Assembly (NCBI RefSeq): GCF_027947595.1
Contig: NZ_CP116257.1
Span: 930,001-994,000, forward strand
Direction: 5' to 3'
DNA length: 64,000 nt
Origin: Streptomyces lienomycini
GTDB lineage: Bacteria; Actinomycetota; Actinomycetes; Streptomycetales; Streptomycetaceae
Shown here: one piece after another, positions 26,176-35,345 of the stretch
How positions within the stretch are numbered: the stretch's first letter is position 1
How the letters are laid out: every line of letters starts with the position of its first letter
The notes under the pieces: model-generated
Database searches by the model: none
Told to the model about the DNA's origin: nothing
Seen by the model: the letters and a program-made list of their open reading frames with translations, nothing else
Position numbers and translations under genes: made by a program

Positions 26176-26760
26176 ATGAGCGCACTCACCGTGAGCCAGG
26201 AGCCCGACCAGAACTGGGACGACCTCGTCCGGTTCTGGGAGGAGATGGATTGGCCCGAGGGCAGCAAGGTGGAGATCATCGAGGGGATCGTCACCGTGTC
26301 ACCTGCTCCTGGACTGCCTCACAACGTCATCGCCGCGCGCATCCATCGGCGCTTGCTCTCGGTGATCCCCGAGGATTGGGAGGTTTTCCAGACTTTGGCG
26401 ATCTCTGTTCCGTCCCGCTTGGGGATGCTCATTCCGGACATCGTGGTGGCACAGCTGCCTGATCACACGGAGTCCGGCACCCACATCCCCGCCGCCTTGG
26501 CAGAACTCGTCGTCGAGGTCACCTCCAAGTCCAACGCTCGGCACGACCGCATCAGCAAGCCCGCCGCCTACGCCACCGCGGGGATCCCGCTCTACCTCCT
26601 CGTCGACCGCTGGGCCCCCGGCGGCCCCACGGCGACGCTCTACGGCGAACCGAAGGGTGACGTCTACCGGGTGCTGAGCGCCGCGAAGTTCGGAGATCCC
26701 CTCACCCTCCCCGATCCCTTCGACCTGACCATCGACACCAGCGAGTTCCCCGAGGCCTGA
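26176..26760 (+). CDS. Uma2-family (DUF820) putative PD-(D/E)XK nuclease
   Basis: 194 residues. The Uma2/DUF820 fold is recognised by EGSKVEIIEGIVTVSPAPGLPHNVIAARIHRRL, VPSRLGMLIPDIVVAQL (the Asp of the PD motif) and LAELVVEVTSKSNARHDRISKPAAYATAGIPLYLLVDR (the ExK-like core, EVTSKS). The family is very abundant in Streptomyces and its biological role is unclear. Codon use is less GC-biased than in neighbours. AGGAG at 26164-26168 sets the start. The stop lies one base from that of the convergent transporter gene. Confidence 0.85.
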   Translation: MSALTVSQEPDQNWDDLVRFWEEMDWPEGSKVEIIEGIVTVSPAPGLPHNVIAARIHRRLLSVIPEDWEVFQTLAISVPSRLGMLIPDIVVAQLPDHTESGTHIPAALAELVVEVTSKSNARHDRISKPAAYATAGIPLYLLVDRWAPGGPTATLYGEPKGDVYRVLSAAKFGDPLTLPDPFDLTIDTSEFPEA

Positions 26761-26761
26761 C

Positions 26762-27682
26762 TCACCCCAGCACCGCCGCCACCCCCACCAGCACCGGCAC
26801 CGACACCACCGTCGACACCAGGATCGCGTCCCGGGCCAGGCGCTCGCCCACCCCGTAGGTCGACGCGTACGTGTACAGGTTCTGCGCGGCCGGCAGCGCC
26901 GACGTCACCACCACGTCGAGCAGTTGGGCGCCCCGCAGTCCGAAGACCCCCGACGCCAGTGCCCAGGCCACCGCGGGCTGACCGAACGCCTTCAGCGCGA
27001 CCGCGAGCAGCACCGGCCGCCGTTCCACGCCCCGCAGCGGCATCGTGGAGCCGCACAGGCCGATGCCGAAGGCCAGCAGCACCGCCGGGACCGACATGTT
27101 GCCGATCAGCGTCACCGGGTCCATGACCGCGTCCGGCACCTCCAGACCGCTCGCGGCGACCGCGACCCCGGCCAGCGAACCCAGCGCGATCGGATTGCGC
27201 AGCGGCGTCAGCAGCCGCCGCCACAGCGGGCCCCGCGCGCCCCCGCCCGACAGGTCCAGGATCGTCACCGCCACCGGAGTCACCAGCACCAGCTGGAACA
27301 GCAGCACCGGCGCCACCAGCGAGGCGTCGCCCAGCACGTACACGGCGATCGGGATGCCGAGGTTGCCGGAGTTGACGTAGCCGGAGCACAGCGCGCCGAT
27401 CGTCGTACGGCCCACGCCCCAGCCGCGTACGACGCCGACCGCGACGAACGCGCCCGCCACCGCCAGCGTGGACAGGGCCGTCACCAGGAGCCGGGCGGAG
27501 AAGACCACCGACAGGTCGGCCGTCGCGAGCGTGGTGAACAGCAGGGCGGGGGAGGCCACGTGGAAGGCGAGCCTGGTCAGCACCTCCCGGCCCTGGGGGC
27601 CGAGATGACCGCGCAGGCCGAGGACGTAGCCGACGCCGATGACCACCGCGATGACCGCGAACCCGGTCAGCACCCCCTGCAC
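26762..27682 (-). CDS. AEC-family (auxin efflux carrier-like) transporter
   Basis: 306 residues with about ten hydrophobic helices in two inverted halves. The blocks CSGYVNSGNLGIPIAVYVLG and LPAAQNLYTYASTYG match the conserved crossover motifs of AEC/bile-acid-fold permeases, which export small organic acids. The substrate cannot be assigned. GTG 27682 has an AGGGAG-type Shine-Dalgarno sequence 5 bases upstream. A longer in-frame extension upstream is Arg/Pro-rich non-coding-like sequence. Confidence 0.87.
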   Translation of the reverse strand: MQGVLTGFAVIAVVIGVGYVLGLRGHLGPQGREVLTRLAFHVASPALLFTTLATADLSVVFSARLLVTALSTLAVAGAFVAVGVVRGWGVGRTTIGALCSGYVNSGNLGIPIAVYVLGDASLVAPVLLFQLVLVTPVAVTILDLSGGGARGPLWRRLLTPLRNPIALGSLAGVAVAASGLEVPDAVMDPVTLIGNMSVPAVLLAFGIGLCGSTMPLRGVERRPVLLAVALKAFGQPAVAWALASGVFGLRGAQLLDVVVTSALPAAQNLYTYASTYGVGERLARDAILVSTVVSVPVLVGVAAVLG

Positions 27683-27825
27683 GGCGCTCCCTCCCCGGCG
27701 GGAAGGCGGACGCCGGACGGCGCGGAGGCGGGGAGTGGGGAGAGCGGGGATATGTGGTGCACGCGGCCCACCCTCTGCGGGAAGGCATGCGCCGGTCAAT
27801 GTGATCCCCGACGGCCCCGCCGCCG

Positions 27826-28212
27826 ATGACTTCCGCGGGTCCGCCCGGTCTACCGCACGTGGACGCCGTGACACCCGCCGTACTCGTGCTGCCGGGGCCC
27901 GTCTCCCGCGGGGAGACGCCCCGGCTCTGCGACGAGGTTCGCGCACTGCTGGAGACCACCCGGGCCGGGGTGGTCGTCTGCGACGTCGGCGGTCTCGGGC
28001 CGCCGGGCCTCGCCGTCGTCGACCTGCTGGCCCGGCTGGAACTCACCGCCCGGCGGGCCGGGGGCCGCATCCGGCTGCGCGATGCCGACCCGGCCCTGCA
28101 CTCCCTACTGGGCTTCGTCGGCCTCCGCTTCGAGACGGAGCGGCAGGTCGAACAGCGGGAACCACCGCTTGGTGTCCAGGAAGCAGTGGAACCCGGTGAT
28201 GCGGCCGGCTGA
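27826..28212 (+). CDS. STAS-domain protein
   Basis: 128 residues with a single STAS (anti-sigma antagonist-like) domain: VLVLPGPVSRGETPRL, GVVVCDVGGLGPPGLAVVDLLARLELTARRAGGRIRLRDADPALHSLLGFVGL. The usual phosphorylatable Ser after DVG is not obvious (GGLGPPG), so control may not be by phosphorylation. The tail REPPLGVQEAVEPGDAAG is the kind of ending shared by many Streptomyces STAS proteins, supporting the full length. Its 3' end overlaps the opposite-strand ECF sigma gene by 108 bp. The start could also be GTG 27859. Confidence 0.7.
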   Translation: MTSAGPPGLPHVDAVTPAVLVLPGPVSRGETPRLCDEVRALLETTRAGVVVCDVGGLGPPGLAVVDLLARLELTARRAGGRIRLRDADPALHSLLGFVGLRFETERQVEQREPPLGVQEAVEPGDAAG

Positions 28213-29109
28213 GATCTCCAGCACCTGGACCGCCCACGGCGCGAAGCCGCCCGCCTCCGGGTCCGGCTTGTAGTGCGCGAAGGCCGGCAGTCCGTTGGCC
28301 TCCACCCGCAGCAGCCGGGAGCCCGCGCACGCCGCGCCGAGCGTCGTCATGAAACCGGTGATGTCCGCGGGACCGGCCAGCCACAGGTCGAACGGCGGCA
28401 TCGTCATGACCGCGTCCTCGTGCAACAGCGCCGTCAGCGCCGTCATGTCGTAGCCCTCGAAGGCCGCGACGTAGCGCTCCAGGAGCTTCTGCTGCTCCTC
28501 GTCCAACGGGTCCGACACCGCGGCGTCGGACCCCCGGTCCGCCCGCTCGGCGAGCGTCGCGCGGGCGCGCTGCAGGGCGCTGTTCACGGAGGCCACCGAC
28601 GTGCCGAGCAGCTCGGCGACCTCGCTCGCCTTCCACGCCAGCACCTCGCGCAGGATCAGCACCGCCCGCTGCTTGGGCGGCAGCTGCTGAAGGGCGGCCA
28701 TGAAGGCGAGCCGCACCGACTCCTTGGCGACGGCGGCCTCGGCCGGGTCGGCGGTCTGCGGCAGCACGCGGGCGTCCGGCATCGGCTCCAGCCAGGTGTG
28801 GTCCGGACGGGGGGACAGCGCGGCCTGGGCGAGCGGCGTCGAGTCCGTCAGATCCATCGGACGCGCCCGCTTGTTGCCCGCGCTCAGCATGTCCAGGCAG
28901 ACGTTGGTCGCGATCCGGTACAGCCAGGAGCGCAGGCTGGAGCGGCCCTCGAACTTGTCGTAGCTCCGCCAGGCGCGCACCAGGGTGTCCTGCACCGCGT
29001 CCTCGGCCTCGAAGGAGGAGCCGAGCATCCGGTAGCAGTACCCCGTCAGCTCGGGCCGGTGCTTCTCCAGCGCGGAGTCCAGCTCCGTCGTCACGGTGCC
29101 GTTGGTCAT
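28105..29109 (-). CDS. ECF sigma factor with SnoaL-like C-terminal domain
   Basis: 334 residues. Region 2 (LTGYCYRMLGSSFEAEDAVQDTLVRAWRSYDKFEGRSSLRSWLYRIATNVCLDML) and region 4 (LPPKQRAVLILREVLAWKASEVAELLGTSVASVNSALQRARATL) are clear. They are followed by about 130 residues of SnoaL/NTF2-like fold with FDLWLAGPADITGFM and DTKRWFPLFDLPLRL. The layout matches the sigma-70 TIGR02960/SigJ-like ECF groups, whose fused domain is thought to replace a separate anti-sigma factor. The convergent STAS gene overlaps its 3' end. Confidence 0.9.
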   Translation of the reverse strand: MTNGTVTTELDSALEKHRPELTGYCYRMLGSSFEAEDAVQDTLVRAWRSYDKFEGRSSLRSWLYRIATNVCLDMLSAGNKRARPMDLTDSTPLAQAALSPRPDHTWLEPMPDARVLPQTADPAEAAVAKESVRLAFMAALQQLPPKQRAVLILREVLAWKASEVAELLGTSVASVNSALQRARATLAERADRGSDAAVSDPLDEEQQKLLERYVAAFEGYDMTALTALLHEDAVMTMPPFDLWLAGPADITGFMTTLGAACAGSRLLRVEANGLPAFAHYKPDPEAGGFAPWAVQVLEISAGRITGFHCFLDTKRWFPLFDLPLRLEAEADEAQ

Positions 29110-29237
29110 CGTCCACCCACCCCTGTGGCGTCCCGTCGTGCGCGTCTTCGCGCCTCGCACTTCGGAAGCTACCGCAGGGGACTGACAATGGCCTGTGCAG
29201 TCAATGAAACAGCAGGTCGGAGAGGGGGCGCGGAGCC

Positions 29238-30545
29238 TCAGCGGGACAGGCCCAGCACCTTCACCGGAGCGTCCCCGACCTGCCGGCGGGCGGCCAGCGA
29301 ACCGGCGACCGTGATCACCACGACGCCCAGCACCGCGAACACCCCCACCGCGACCGTCCCGGCCCAGCCGCCCGAGTGGAAGGCCACCGCGCCGACCGTA
29401 CTGCCCGCGCTGGAGCCCACGTAGTAGGCGGACTGGTACAGCGCCGAGGCCTGGGCCCGCCCGTGCTGGGCGGTCTTGCCGACCGCCGAGGAGGCCACCG
29501 CGTGCCCGGCGAAGAAGCCCGCCGTGATCAGTACGAGCCCCAGCAGGACCAGCGGCAGCGACGGCGCCAGGGACAGCAGCAGACCCGCCGCCGTCGTCCC
29601 CGCGCCCAGGTAGAGCGCCCCGCGGCGGCCGAGGCGGCCCACCAGACGGCCCGCCGTCGACGCCGAGACCGTGCCGACCAGGTAGACCAGGAAGATCGAG
29701 CCGATGAGGCCCTGCGGCAGCGAGAACGGCGCCTCCGCCAGGCGGTATCCGATCACCGTGTACACGCCGCCGAAGACCGTCATGAACAGCGCGCCGATCG
29801 CGTACAGGCGCCGCAGCAGCGGGTTGGCGAGGTGGTCGCGCACCGTGCGGAGCAGGACGCGCGGGCGCAGCGAGCCCGGTGTGAAGTGCTTCGGCGCCGG
29901 CAGCAGCATCCGGAAGGCCACCGCGCACCCCACCGCGACGAGGCCGACGACCCCGACGGCGATCCGCCAGCCCCACTCCTGGGCGACCCAGCCGGTGATG
30001 ATCCGGCCGCTCATCCCGCCCACGCTGTTGCCCGCCACGAACAGGCCGATCGCGGTGACCAGCGCACGCGGCCGCACCTCCTCCGCGAGGTACGCCGTCG
30101 CCGAGGCCGGCAGCCCGGCGAGCGCCGCTCCCTGCACCGCCCGCAGCGCGACCAGCGCCGGCAGCGACGGGGCGAACGGCACCAGCAGCCCGACGGTCAC
30201 CGCCACCGCCAGCGACGCCGTCATGACCGTACGCCGCCCGAACCGCTCCGACAGCGCGCTCATCGGCAGCACGAACACCGCGAGGCCCCCGGTCGCGGCG
30301 GCCACCGTCCAGCTCGCGTCGCTCGCCGTGACGCCCAGGTCGCCCGAGATCAGCGGCAGCAGGGCCTGGGTGGAGTAGAGGAGCGCGAAGGTCGCGACAC
30401 CCGCCAAGAACAGCGCGAAGCTCATCCGGCGGTAGCCGGGGCCGCCCGGTGCCATGCGCGAGTCCGCGGTGTCGGGGGCGTCGGGGGCGGCGACTGCGGT
30501 CGCGGCGTCCACGCTGGTGGACGCCCCGGTATCGGCGGGAGTCAT
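29238..30545 (-). CDS. MFS transporter (drug/solute efflux type)
   Basis: 435 residues with twelve predicted helices. Motif A reads LSERFGRRTVMTASL and the repeat in the second half reads GRLVGRLGRRGALYLG. The family resembles YnfM/Bcr-type exporters. A charged/Ala-rich cytoplasmic leader of about 40 residues precedes helix 1. It is divergent from a LysR regulator with only 63 bp between start codons, so LysR control is likely. On the minus strand TACCTT lies 6 bases before the ATG, a leaderless-type arrangement. Confidence 0.88.
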   Translation of the reverse strand: MTPADTGASTSVDAATAVAAPDAPDTADSRMAPGGPGYRRMSFALFLAGVATFALLYSTQALLPLISGDLGVTASDASWTVAAATGGLAVFVLPMSALSERFGRRTVMTASLAVAVTVGLLVPFAPSLPALVALRAVQGAALAGLPASATAYLAEEVRPRALVTAIGLFVAGNSVGGMSGRIITGWVAQEWGWRIAVGVVGLVAVGCAVAFRMLLPAPKHFTPGSLRPRVLLRTVRDHLANPLLRRLYAIGALFMTVFGGVYTVIGYRLAEAPFSLPQGLIGSIFLVYLVGTVSASTAGRLVGRLGRRGALYLGAGTTAAGLLLSLAPSLPLVLLGLVLITAGFFAGHAVASSAVGKTAQHGRAQASALYQSAYYVGSSAGSTVGAVAFHSGGWAGTVAVGVFAVLGVVVITVAGSLAARRQVGDAPVKVLGLSR

Positions 30546-30608
30546 GCGACGAAGGTACGAAGCCCCTTACTCATCCGTCCAATGCATGGAATGGCCATAA
30601 TCGTTCCC

Positions 30609-31562
30609 ATGGTGCATCAGCAAAGCTCACGGCCCCGCCTGTCACCGTCCGGTGACACAGAAGACATCGTCGCGCTGCTCGCGCCCCGCCTCGCGCACTT
30701 CGCCGGCGTGGCCCGCACCGAGCACGTCACCCGCGCCGCCCAGGAGATGAACGTCCCCCAGTCCACGCTGTCGCGCGCCCTCGTCCGCCTGGAGCAGGAC
30801 CTCGGCGTCGACCTGTTCGTCCGCCGCGGCCGCACCCTCGCGCTGACCGTCGCCGGACGCACCTTCCTCGGCTCCGTCGAACGCGCCCTGGCCGAGGTCG
30901 AGCGCGCCGCCGACGAGGTCCGCGCCGACGCCGACCCGGCCACCGGCAAGGTCGCCTTCGGCTTCCTGCACACCATGGGCGCCGAGACGGTCCCCGGCCT
31001 GCTGCACGCCTTCCGCGCCGACCATCCGCGCGTCCGCTTCAGCCTCGTCCAGAACTACGGCGAGGCGATGCTGGAACGGCTGCGCGCGGGGGAGCTGGAC
31101 CTGTGCCTGACCTCCCCGGTGCCCGACGCGCCCGACCTGGTCGCCCGCCGCCTCGACGAGCAGAAACTGCGCCTGGTCGTCCCGGCCGACCACGCCCTGG
31201 CCGGACGCAGGCGCATCCGCCTCGCCGAGGCCGCCGACGAGAACTTCGTGACCCTGGAGCCCGGCTACGGCCTGCGCCGCATCACCGACGCCCTGTGCAA
31301 GGAGGCCGGGTTCCGGCCCAAGGTCGCCTTCGAGGGCGAGGAGGCGGAGACACTGCGCGGTCTGGTCGCGGCCGGACTCGGCGTCGCCCTGCTGCCGCCG
31401 CCCGCCGTGCCCCGCCCCGGCGTGGTCGAACTGACGGTCACGGCCCCGCGCGCCGCCCGCGAGATCGGCGTGGCCTGGCTGGCGGGCCGTACGGACACAC
31501 CGCCGGTGGCGGCCTTCAAGCAGTTCCTGCTGTCCCGGCGGGGCAACCTGCTGCCGTCCTGA
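30609..31562 (+). CDS. LysR-family transcriptional regulator
   Basis: 317 residues. The winged HTH sits at about residues 25-85 (FAGVARTEHVTRAAQEMNVPQSTLSRALVRLEQDLGVDLFVRRGRTLALTVAG), followed by the periplasmic-binding-like effector domain (GKVAFGFLHTMGAETVPGLLHAFRADHP; GLGVALLPPPAVP). It probably controls the divergent MFS gene. CATAAT at 30596-30601 lies 7 bases before the ATG, so the mRNA is probably leaderless. The effector is unknown. Confidence 0.9.
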   Translation: MVHQQSSRPRLSPSGDTEDIVALLAPRLAHFAGVARTEHVTRAAQEMNVPQSTLSRALVRLEQDLGVDLFVRRGRTLALTVAGRTFLGSVERALAEVERAADEVRADADPATGKVAFGFLHTMGAETVPGLLHAFRADHPRVRFSLVQNYGEAMLERLRAGELDLCLTSPVPDAPDLVARRLDEQKLRLVVPADHALAGRRRIRLAEAADENFVTLEPGYGLRRITDALCKEAGFRPKVAFEGEEAETLRGLVAAGLGVALLPPPAVPRPGVVELTVTAPRAAREIGVAWLAGRTDTPPVAAFKQFLLSRRGNLLPS

Positions 31563-31582
31563 AACCGGGGCGGGCCCGCGCC

Positions 31583-32344
31583 CTACCGCCGCAACGACTT
31601 CCCGAACCCCACCGCGAGCGGCATCCGCAGCCCCAGGGGCGGGGGAGCGGCCAGGGCGTCCTCCACCGGACGCGAGAAGGACTGCCCGAACAGCACACCC
31701 ATCACGAAGTCCTCGGCCAGAGCCGCCACTTCGTCCCGGTACTGGCGCAGCCCGTGACCGTCGGAGTGCACCTCGAACCGGCACACGCCGCGGTTCGCCT
31801 TCTTCGCCCGTGAAGCCAGCCGGAACGACAACTCCGGGTCACTGCGCCCGTCGTTCGTGCCGTGCACGATCAGCACCTGCCGCCCGGCGAGCTGCCGCAC
31901 CGGTTCGGGCGGCGCGGCCACGTCCTCCTCCGGCAGCCAGGGGGCGATCGCCAGCACCGACGTGACGGCCTCGTGCCCCGCCGCGCGCAGGGCCGCCCGG
32001 CCGCCCATGCCCGTGCCGAGCAGGCAGACGGGCACGTCGCCGTAGCGCCGTACGGTCTCGTCGGCGGCCCATTCGGCGTCCCGGGCGAGATGGGCCTCGG
32101 CGCCGTTCCAGCCGCGGTAGCGGTAGTGCACGACGTGCGTGGCCAGGCCCTCCTCCCGCCCCGCGCGCGCCAGCCTGCGCCCCAACGCCCGTACGGACGC
32201 GGACGCGAGCAGCGTGGAGGGCCTGCGGTCGGAGACCTCGTCGCCCCCGGGGAGCAGCAGCACCACGCCGCTCACCGCCGTCCCCTCGGGGCCGGGCGTC
32301 CGCCCCAGCCGGGCCCGACGGACCGGCGTCGCTTGCTGTGCCAT
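31583..32344 (-). CDS. Alpha/beta-hydrolase-fold protein with Gly at the nucleophile position
   Basis: 253 residues with a dienelactone hydrolase-like core: VSGVVLLLPGGDEVSD, HVVHYRYRGWNGAEAH, then LLGTGMGGRAALRAAG at the nucleophile elbow, VLIVHGTNDGRSDPE (acid) and EVHSDGHGLRQYRDEV (His). The elbow of active members is GxSxG; here it is G-T-G-M-G, so the Ser/Cys nucleophile is replaced by Gly while Asp and His remain. Either it is a non-hydrolytic relative or it uses another residue. The gene is divergent from adenosine deaminase, with a spacer of about 200 bp. Confidence 0.8.
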   Translation of the reverse strand: MAQQATPVRRARLGRTPGPEGTAVSGVVLLLPGGDEVSDRRPSTLLASASVRALGRRLARAGREEGLATHVVHYRYRGWNGAEAHLARDAEWAADETVRRYGDVPVCLLGTGMGGRAALRAAGHEAVTSVLAIAPWLPEEDVAAPPEPVRQLAGRQVLIVHGTNDGRSDPELSFRLASRAKKANRGVCRFEVHSDGHGLRQYRDEVAALAEDFVMGVLFGQSFSRPVEDALAAPPPLGLRMPLAVGFGKSLRR

Positions 32345-32512
32345 GACAGAAGATTCTCAGAAGACCGGGTGTACGGAACCCGTCCGCGCAGTCACCGTTA
32401 CATATCGGGGAGTCCGTACACCGAGTCCGTACACCGAGTCCGTGCACCGCCCGCGGTGCCGAATGCGACCGTACGGCCGGGTCCGTGCGGGTCCGGCCAT
32501 TCACCCGGTGTT

Positions 32513-32524
32513 CTACGCGCGTAG
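32513..32524. promoter_or_regulatory. Nucleoside-regulon operator, copy D (CTACGCGCGTAG)
   Basis: Perfect palindrome 4 bp upstream of the probable -10 (TAGAGT, 32529-32534) of adenosine deaminase, so it occupies the -35/-10 spacer. Confidence 0.85.
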
Positions 32525-32540
32525 GAGTTAGAGTGCGGAA

Positions 32541-33743
32541 ATGACGAGCCAGAGCACCGAGAAGAGCGCGGCGGCGAACACCGCGACGAACAGCGCGACG
32601 GTCTCGAAAACACCGTCGCCGGACCGGATCCGCCGGGCGCCGAAGGTTCTGCTGCACGACCACCTCGACGGCGGGCTGCGCCCGGGCACGGTCGTCGAAC
32701 TGGCGGCGGCGACCGGTTACGCGGGTCTGCCCGAGACCGACGCCGACCGGCTCGGCGACTGGTTCCGGCAGGCCGCCGACTCCGGTTCGCTGGAGCGGTA
32801 CCTGGAGACCTTCTCCCACACCGTCGGCGTCATGCAGACCCGCGACGCCCTGGTCCGGGTCGCCGCCGAGTGCGCCGAGGACCTCGCCGAGGACGGCGTC
32901 GTCTACGCCGAGGTGCGGTATGCCCCCGAGCAGCACCTGGAGCGGGGGCTGACCCTCGAGGAGGTCGTCGAGGCCGTCAACGAGGGGTTCCGGCAAGGGG
33001 AGCGGCGTGCCCGGGACAACGGCCACCGCATCCGGGTCGGCGCCCTGCTCACCGCGATGCGGCACGCCGCCCGCTCCCTGGAGATCGCCGAACTCGCCAA
33101 CCGCTACCGCGATCTCGGCGTCGTCGGCTTCGACATCGCCGGCGCCGAGGCCGGCTACCCGCCCACCCGGCACCTGGACGCCTTCGAGTACCTGAAGCGG
33201 GAGAACAACCACTTCACCATCCACGCCGGCGAGGCCTTCGGGCTGCCGTCCATCTGGCAGGCCCTGCAGTGGTGCGGCGCCGACCGGCTCGGGCACGGGG
33301 TGCGCATCATCGACGACATCCAGGTCCACGAGGACGGCTCGGTCAAGCTCGGACGGCTCGCCTCCTACGTCCGCGACAAGCGGATCCCGCTGGAACTGTG
33401 CCCCAGCTCCAACCTCCAGACGGGCGCCGCCGACTCCTACGCCGAGCATCCCATCGGACTGCTGCGCCGGCTGCACTTCCGGGCCACCGTCAGTACCGAC
33501 AACCGGCTGATGTCCCACACCAGCCTGAGCCAGGAATTCGAGCACCTTGTCGAGGCGTTCGGTTACACGCTCGACGACATGCAGTGGTTCTCCGTCAATG
33601 CGATGAAATCAGCGTTCATTCCTTTCGATGAACGACTGGCCATGATCAATGACGTGATCAAGCCCGGATATGCGGAGCTGAAGTCCGAATGGCTGTTCCA
33701 GCAGACGGCCTCCACCAGCGGTTCTTCGGAGATCATGGACTGA
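32541..33743 (+). CDS. add: Adenosine deaminase
   Basis: 400 residues. It deaminates (deoxy)adenosine to (deoxy)inosine, the substrate of the purine nucleoside phosphorylase at 49-50 kb. Zinc and catalytic residues are all visible: LLHDHLDG (His-x-His), HAGEAFG (His, Glu), LGHGVRI (His) and VSTDNR (Asp). An unusual Ser/Thr/Ala-rich N-terminal tail of about 30 residues precedes the barrel. TAGAGT lies 6 bases before the ATG (leaderless type), and the palindromic operator lies just upstream. Confidence 0.95.
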   Translation: MTSQSTEKSAAANTATNSATVSKTPSPDRIRRAPKVLLHDHLDGGLRPGTVVELAAATGYAGLPETDADRLGDWFRQAADSGSLERYLETFSHTVGVMQTRDALVRVAAECAEDLAEDGVVYAEVRYAPEQHLERGLTLEEVVEAVNEGFRQGERRARDNGHRIRVGALLTAMRHAARSLEIAELANRYRDLGVVGFDIAGAEAGYPPTRHLDAFEYLKRENNHFTIHAGEAFGLPSIWQALQWCGADRLGHGVRIIDDIQVHEDGSVKLGRLASYVRDKRIPLELCPSSNLQTGAADSYAEHPIGLLRRLHFRATVSTDNRLMSHTSLSQEFEHLVEAFGYTLDDMQWFSVNAMKSAFIPFDERLAMINDVIKPGYAELKSEWLFQQTASTSGSSEIMD

Positions 33744-33881
33744 GTGCCGGTCGACGGTCATACGGAACGCGAACGGGATTTCACCATCCGTCCGCATTTC
33801 GATGTTTGCGTCGGGGGTGGGGCGTGTTTACGGTCAAGGACCGCTCACCTCCCCGTCACCCCATTACGAGGACGCAATTCC

Positions 33882-34250
33882 ATGAAGCAGTCTGCTGCCA
33901 AGACCCTCGGTGTCGCCGCCCTCGGTGCCGCCTTCGCCGCCGCCGGCGCGGGCGCGGCCACCGCGGCCCCCGGACTCCCGGACACCGCGCAGACGGTGGA
34001 CTCCGTCGCCCGCACCCTCCCCGCGGAGACCGTCTCCCAGGTGGCGCCCGGCGCGGGCAACCTGCTGGAGCAGGGCCGCAGGATCTCCCACACCGGTCTG
34101 ACCGTCGCGCAGCCGGTCGTCGAGCAGGTGGTCGCGGAACAGCTCGCCGACGGCCCGACCGAGCCGGTCGCCAAGCTGCTCGGCGGCGTACCGGTGCAGT
34201 CGCTGCCCACCAAGGGCCTGCCGGTCAACGGCCTCCCCCTCGGCGGCTGA
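33882..34250 (+). CDS. Small secreted protein
   Basis: 122 residues. A clear Sec signal (MKQSAAKTLGVAALGAAFAAAGAGAATAAPG) is followed by a small mature domain rich in Val, Gln and Leu (QTVDSVARTLPAETVSQVAPG, VEQVVAEQLADGPTEPVAKLLGG). It is similar in plan to the 134-residue protein at 40244-40648 (TVxxVA/AGxxxVxG patterns and a Leu-rich end), a type common in Streptomyces. Function is unknown; it is probably an exported wall-associated peptide. Upstream, TTTACGGTCAAGG at about 33829 may mark a regulated promoter. Confidence 0.75.
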   Translation: MKQSAAKTLGVAALGAAFAAAGAGAATAAPGLPDTAQTVDSVARTLPAETVSQVAPGAGNLLEQGRRISHTGLTVAQPVVEQVVAEQLADGPTEPVAKLLGGVPVQSLPTKGLPVNGLPLGG

Positions 34251-34273
34251 CCCGCGCCTTCCCCCCAAGCGTC

Positions 34274-34310
34274 GATGGGGCGCACCCGGTGTCGCCGGGT
34301 GCGCCCCATC
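34274..34310. terminator. Bidirectional terminator hairpin
   Basis: Perfect 16-bp stem (34274-34289 with 34295-34310) and 5-base loop, between the convergent small secreted protein and PspC-domain genes. Confidence 0.92.
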
Positions 34311-34336
34311 GGTGTACCAGAGGGGTGGTGCGACCG

Positions 34337-34540
34337 TCACCAGGCCGTGCGGGCGGCCTTCTCCTCGGACGGGAGCAGGATCCACAGGGCCAGGTAGAGC
34401 AGGAACTGCGGGCCGGGCAGCAGGCAGGAGACCAGGAAGATCACCCGCATCGTGCCTGCGGAGGTGCCGAAGCGCCGGGCCAGCGCGGCGCACACTCCGC
34501 CGATCATGCGGCCGTGGGTGGGGCGGGCGAGGCTGGACAT
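34337..34540 (-). CDS. PspC-domain small membrane protein
   Basis: 67 residues. RMIGGVCAALARRFGTSAGTMRVIFLVSCLLPGPQFLLYLALWILLPSEE is a complete PspC domain: an amphipathic first half, one or two membrane segments and the ILLP ending. PspC proteins are envelope-stress linked; in actinobacteria they occur alone or with sensor kinases. ATG 34540 follows AAGGAGC on the minus strand. Confidence 0.88.
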   Translation of the reverse strand: MSSLARPTHGRMIGGVCAALARRFGTSAGTMRVIFLVSCLLPGPQFLLYLALWILLPSEEKAARTAW

Positions 34541-34635
34541 CGCGGCTCCTTCGTGAGCGTGTGGGTGGGGCTGCCCTCCGGCTTCCCCTTCATCTGCCCT
34601 CCACGCTACGGAGACGAACGGAACAAAGCGTCGCT

Positions 34636-35187
34636 CTACGGGGCGATACCGACCCTGGGAATCGTCGGGGTCCGACCCTGAGCGGGCTCCTCCTGGGGTA
34701 CGTCTTCCCGACCGGCCGCCCGGTACCAGCGACGGACCCGGGCCCGGCCCGCCGGGACGACGGCGAGGTGCGCGACGGCCACCCCCACCGTGTTCAGCAG
34801 CACCGAGTCGATGTCGACGACCTGGCCCGGCACCCCGGTCTGCAGCAGCTCGATGCCCAGCGACAGCAGGATGCCCGCGGCCGTGGTGCGCAGCAGGGAG
34901 GCCAGCGGCGAGACGTACAGCCGCCCGCCGGCCATCGGCAGCAGAACACCGAGCGGCGCCAGCAGCGCGAGTCCACCGCCGAGCGAACGCACCGCCTCGC
35001 GACCGCCCAGCGCCAGGTCGGCGCGGATCCCCGCGAACGGCTGCACATTGGGCGGCAGCACCCACGGGACGTCCAGTGGCCGCAGCGCGTACCAGGAGAC
35101 GAACGCGAGATGTGCGACCAGGAGAACGCTTCCTGTCACACGGATGCGGAGCGCGGCGCTGCCGCCGAGGAACCCATGACGCTGCAC
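34636..35187 (-). CDS. VanZ-family membrane protein
   Basis: 183 residues with four to five hydrophobic segments. LVAHLAFVSWYALRPLDV, LGGGLALLAPLGVLLPM and LSLGIELLQTGVPGQVVDIDSVLLNTVGVAVAH are VanZ-like blocks (E-x-x-Q near the third helix). VanZ relatives give low-level glycopeptide tolerance by an unknown mechanism. GTG 35187 has AGGGGG upstream. The C-terminal 30 residues are charged and cytoplasmic. Confidence 0.83.
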   Translation of the reverse strand: MQRHGFLGGSAALRIRVTGSVLLVAHLAFVSWYALRPLDVPWVLPPNVQPFAGIRADLALGGREAVRSLGGGLALLAPLGVLLPMAGGRLYVSPLASLLRTTAAGILLSLGIELLQTGVPGQVVDIDSVLLNTVGVAVAHLAVVPAGRARVRRWYRAAGREDVPQEEPAQGRTPTIPRVGIAP

Positions 35188-35345
35188 GTCCCCCTAGACG
35201 CGGCCCGCGCCGCGCGCGGTTCCGGCCGCCGCCCCGCAAGGGTGAGGCTTGCGCCACACGGCCCTCGCGCCACTCCCCGGCGCACCCCGCCCGGCCCGGC
35301 GGTGTGCGCCCGGCCGCGGCCCGTCGGTGGGCCGTCAACCGCCCG

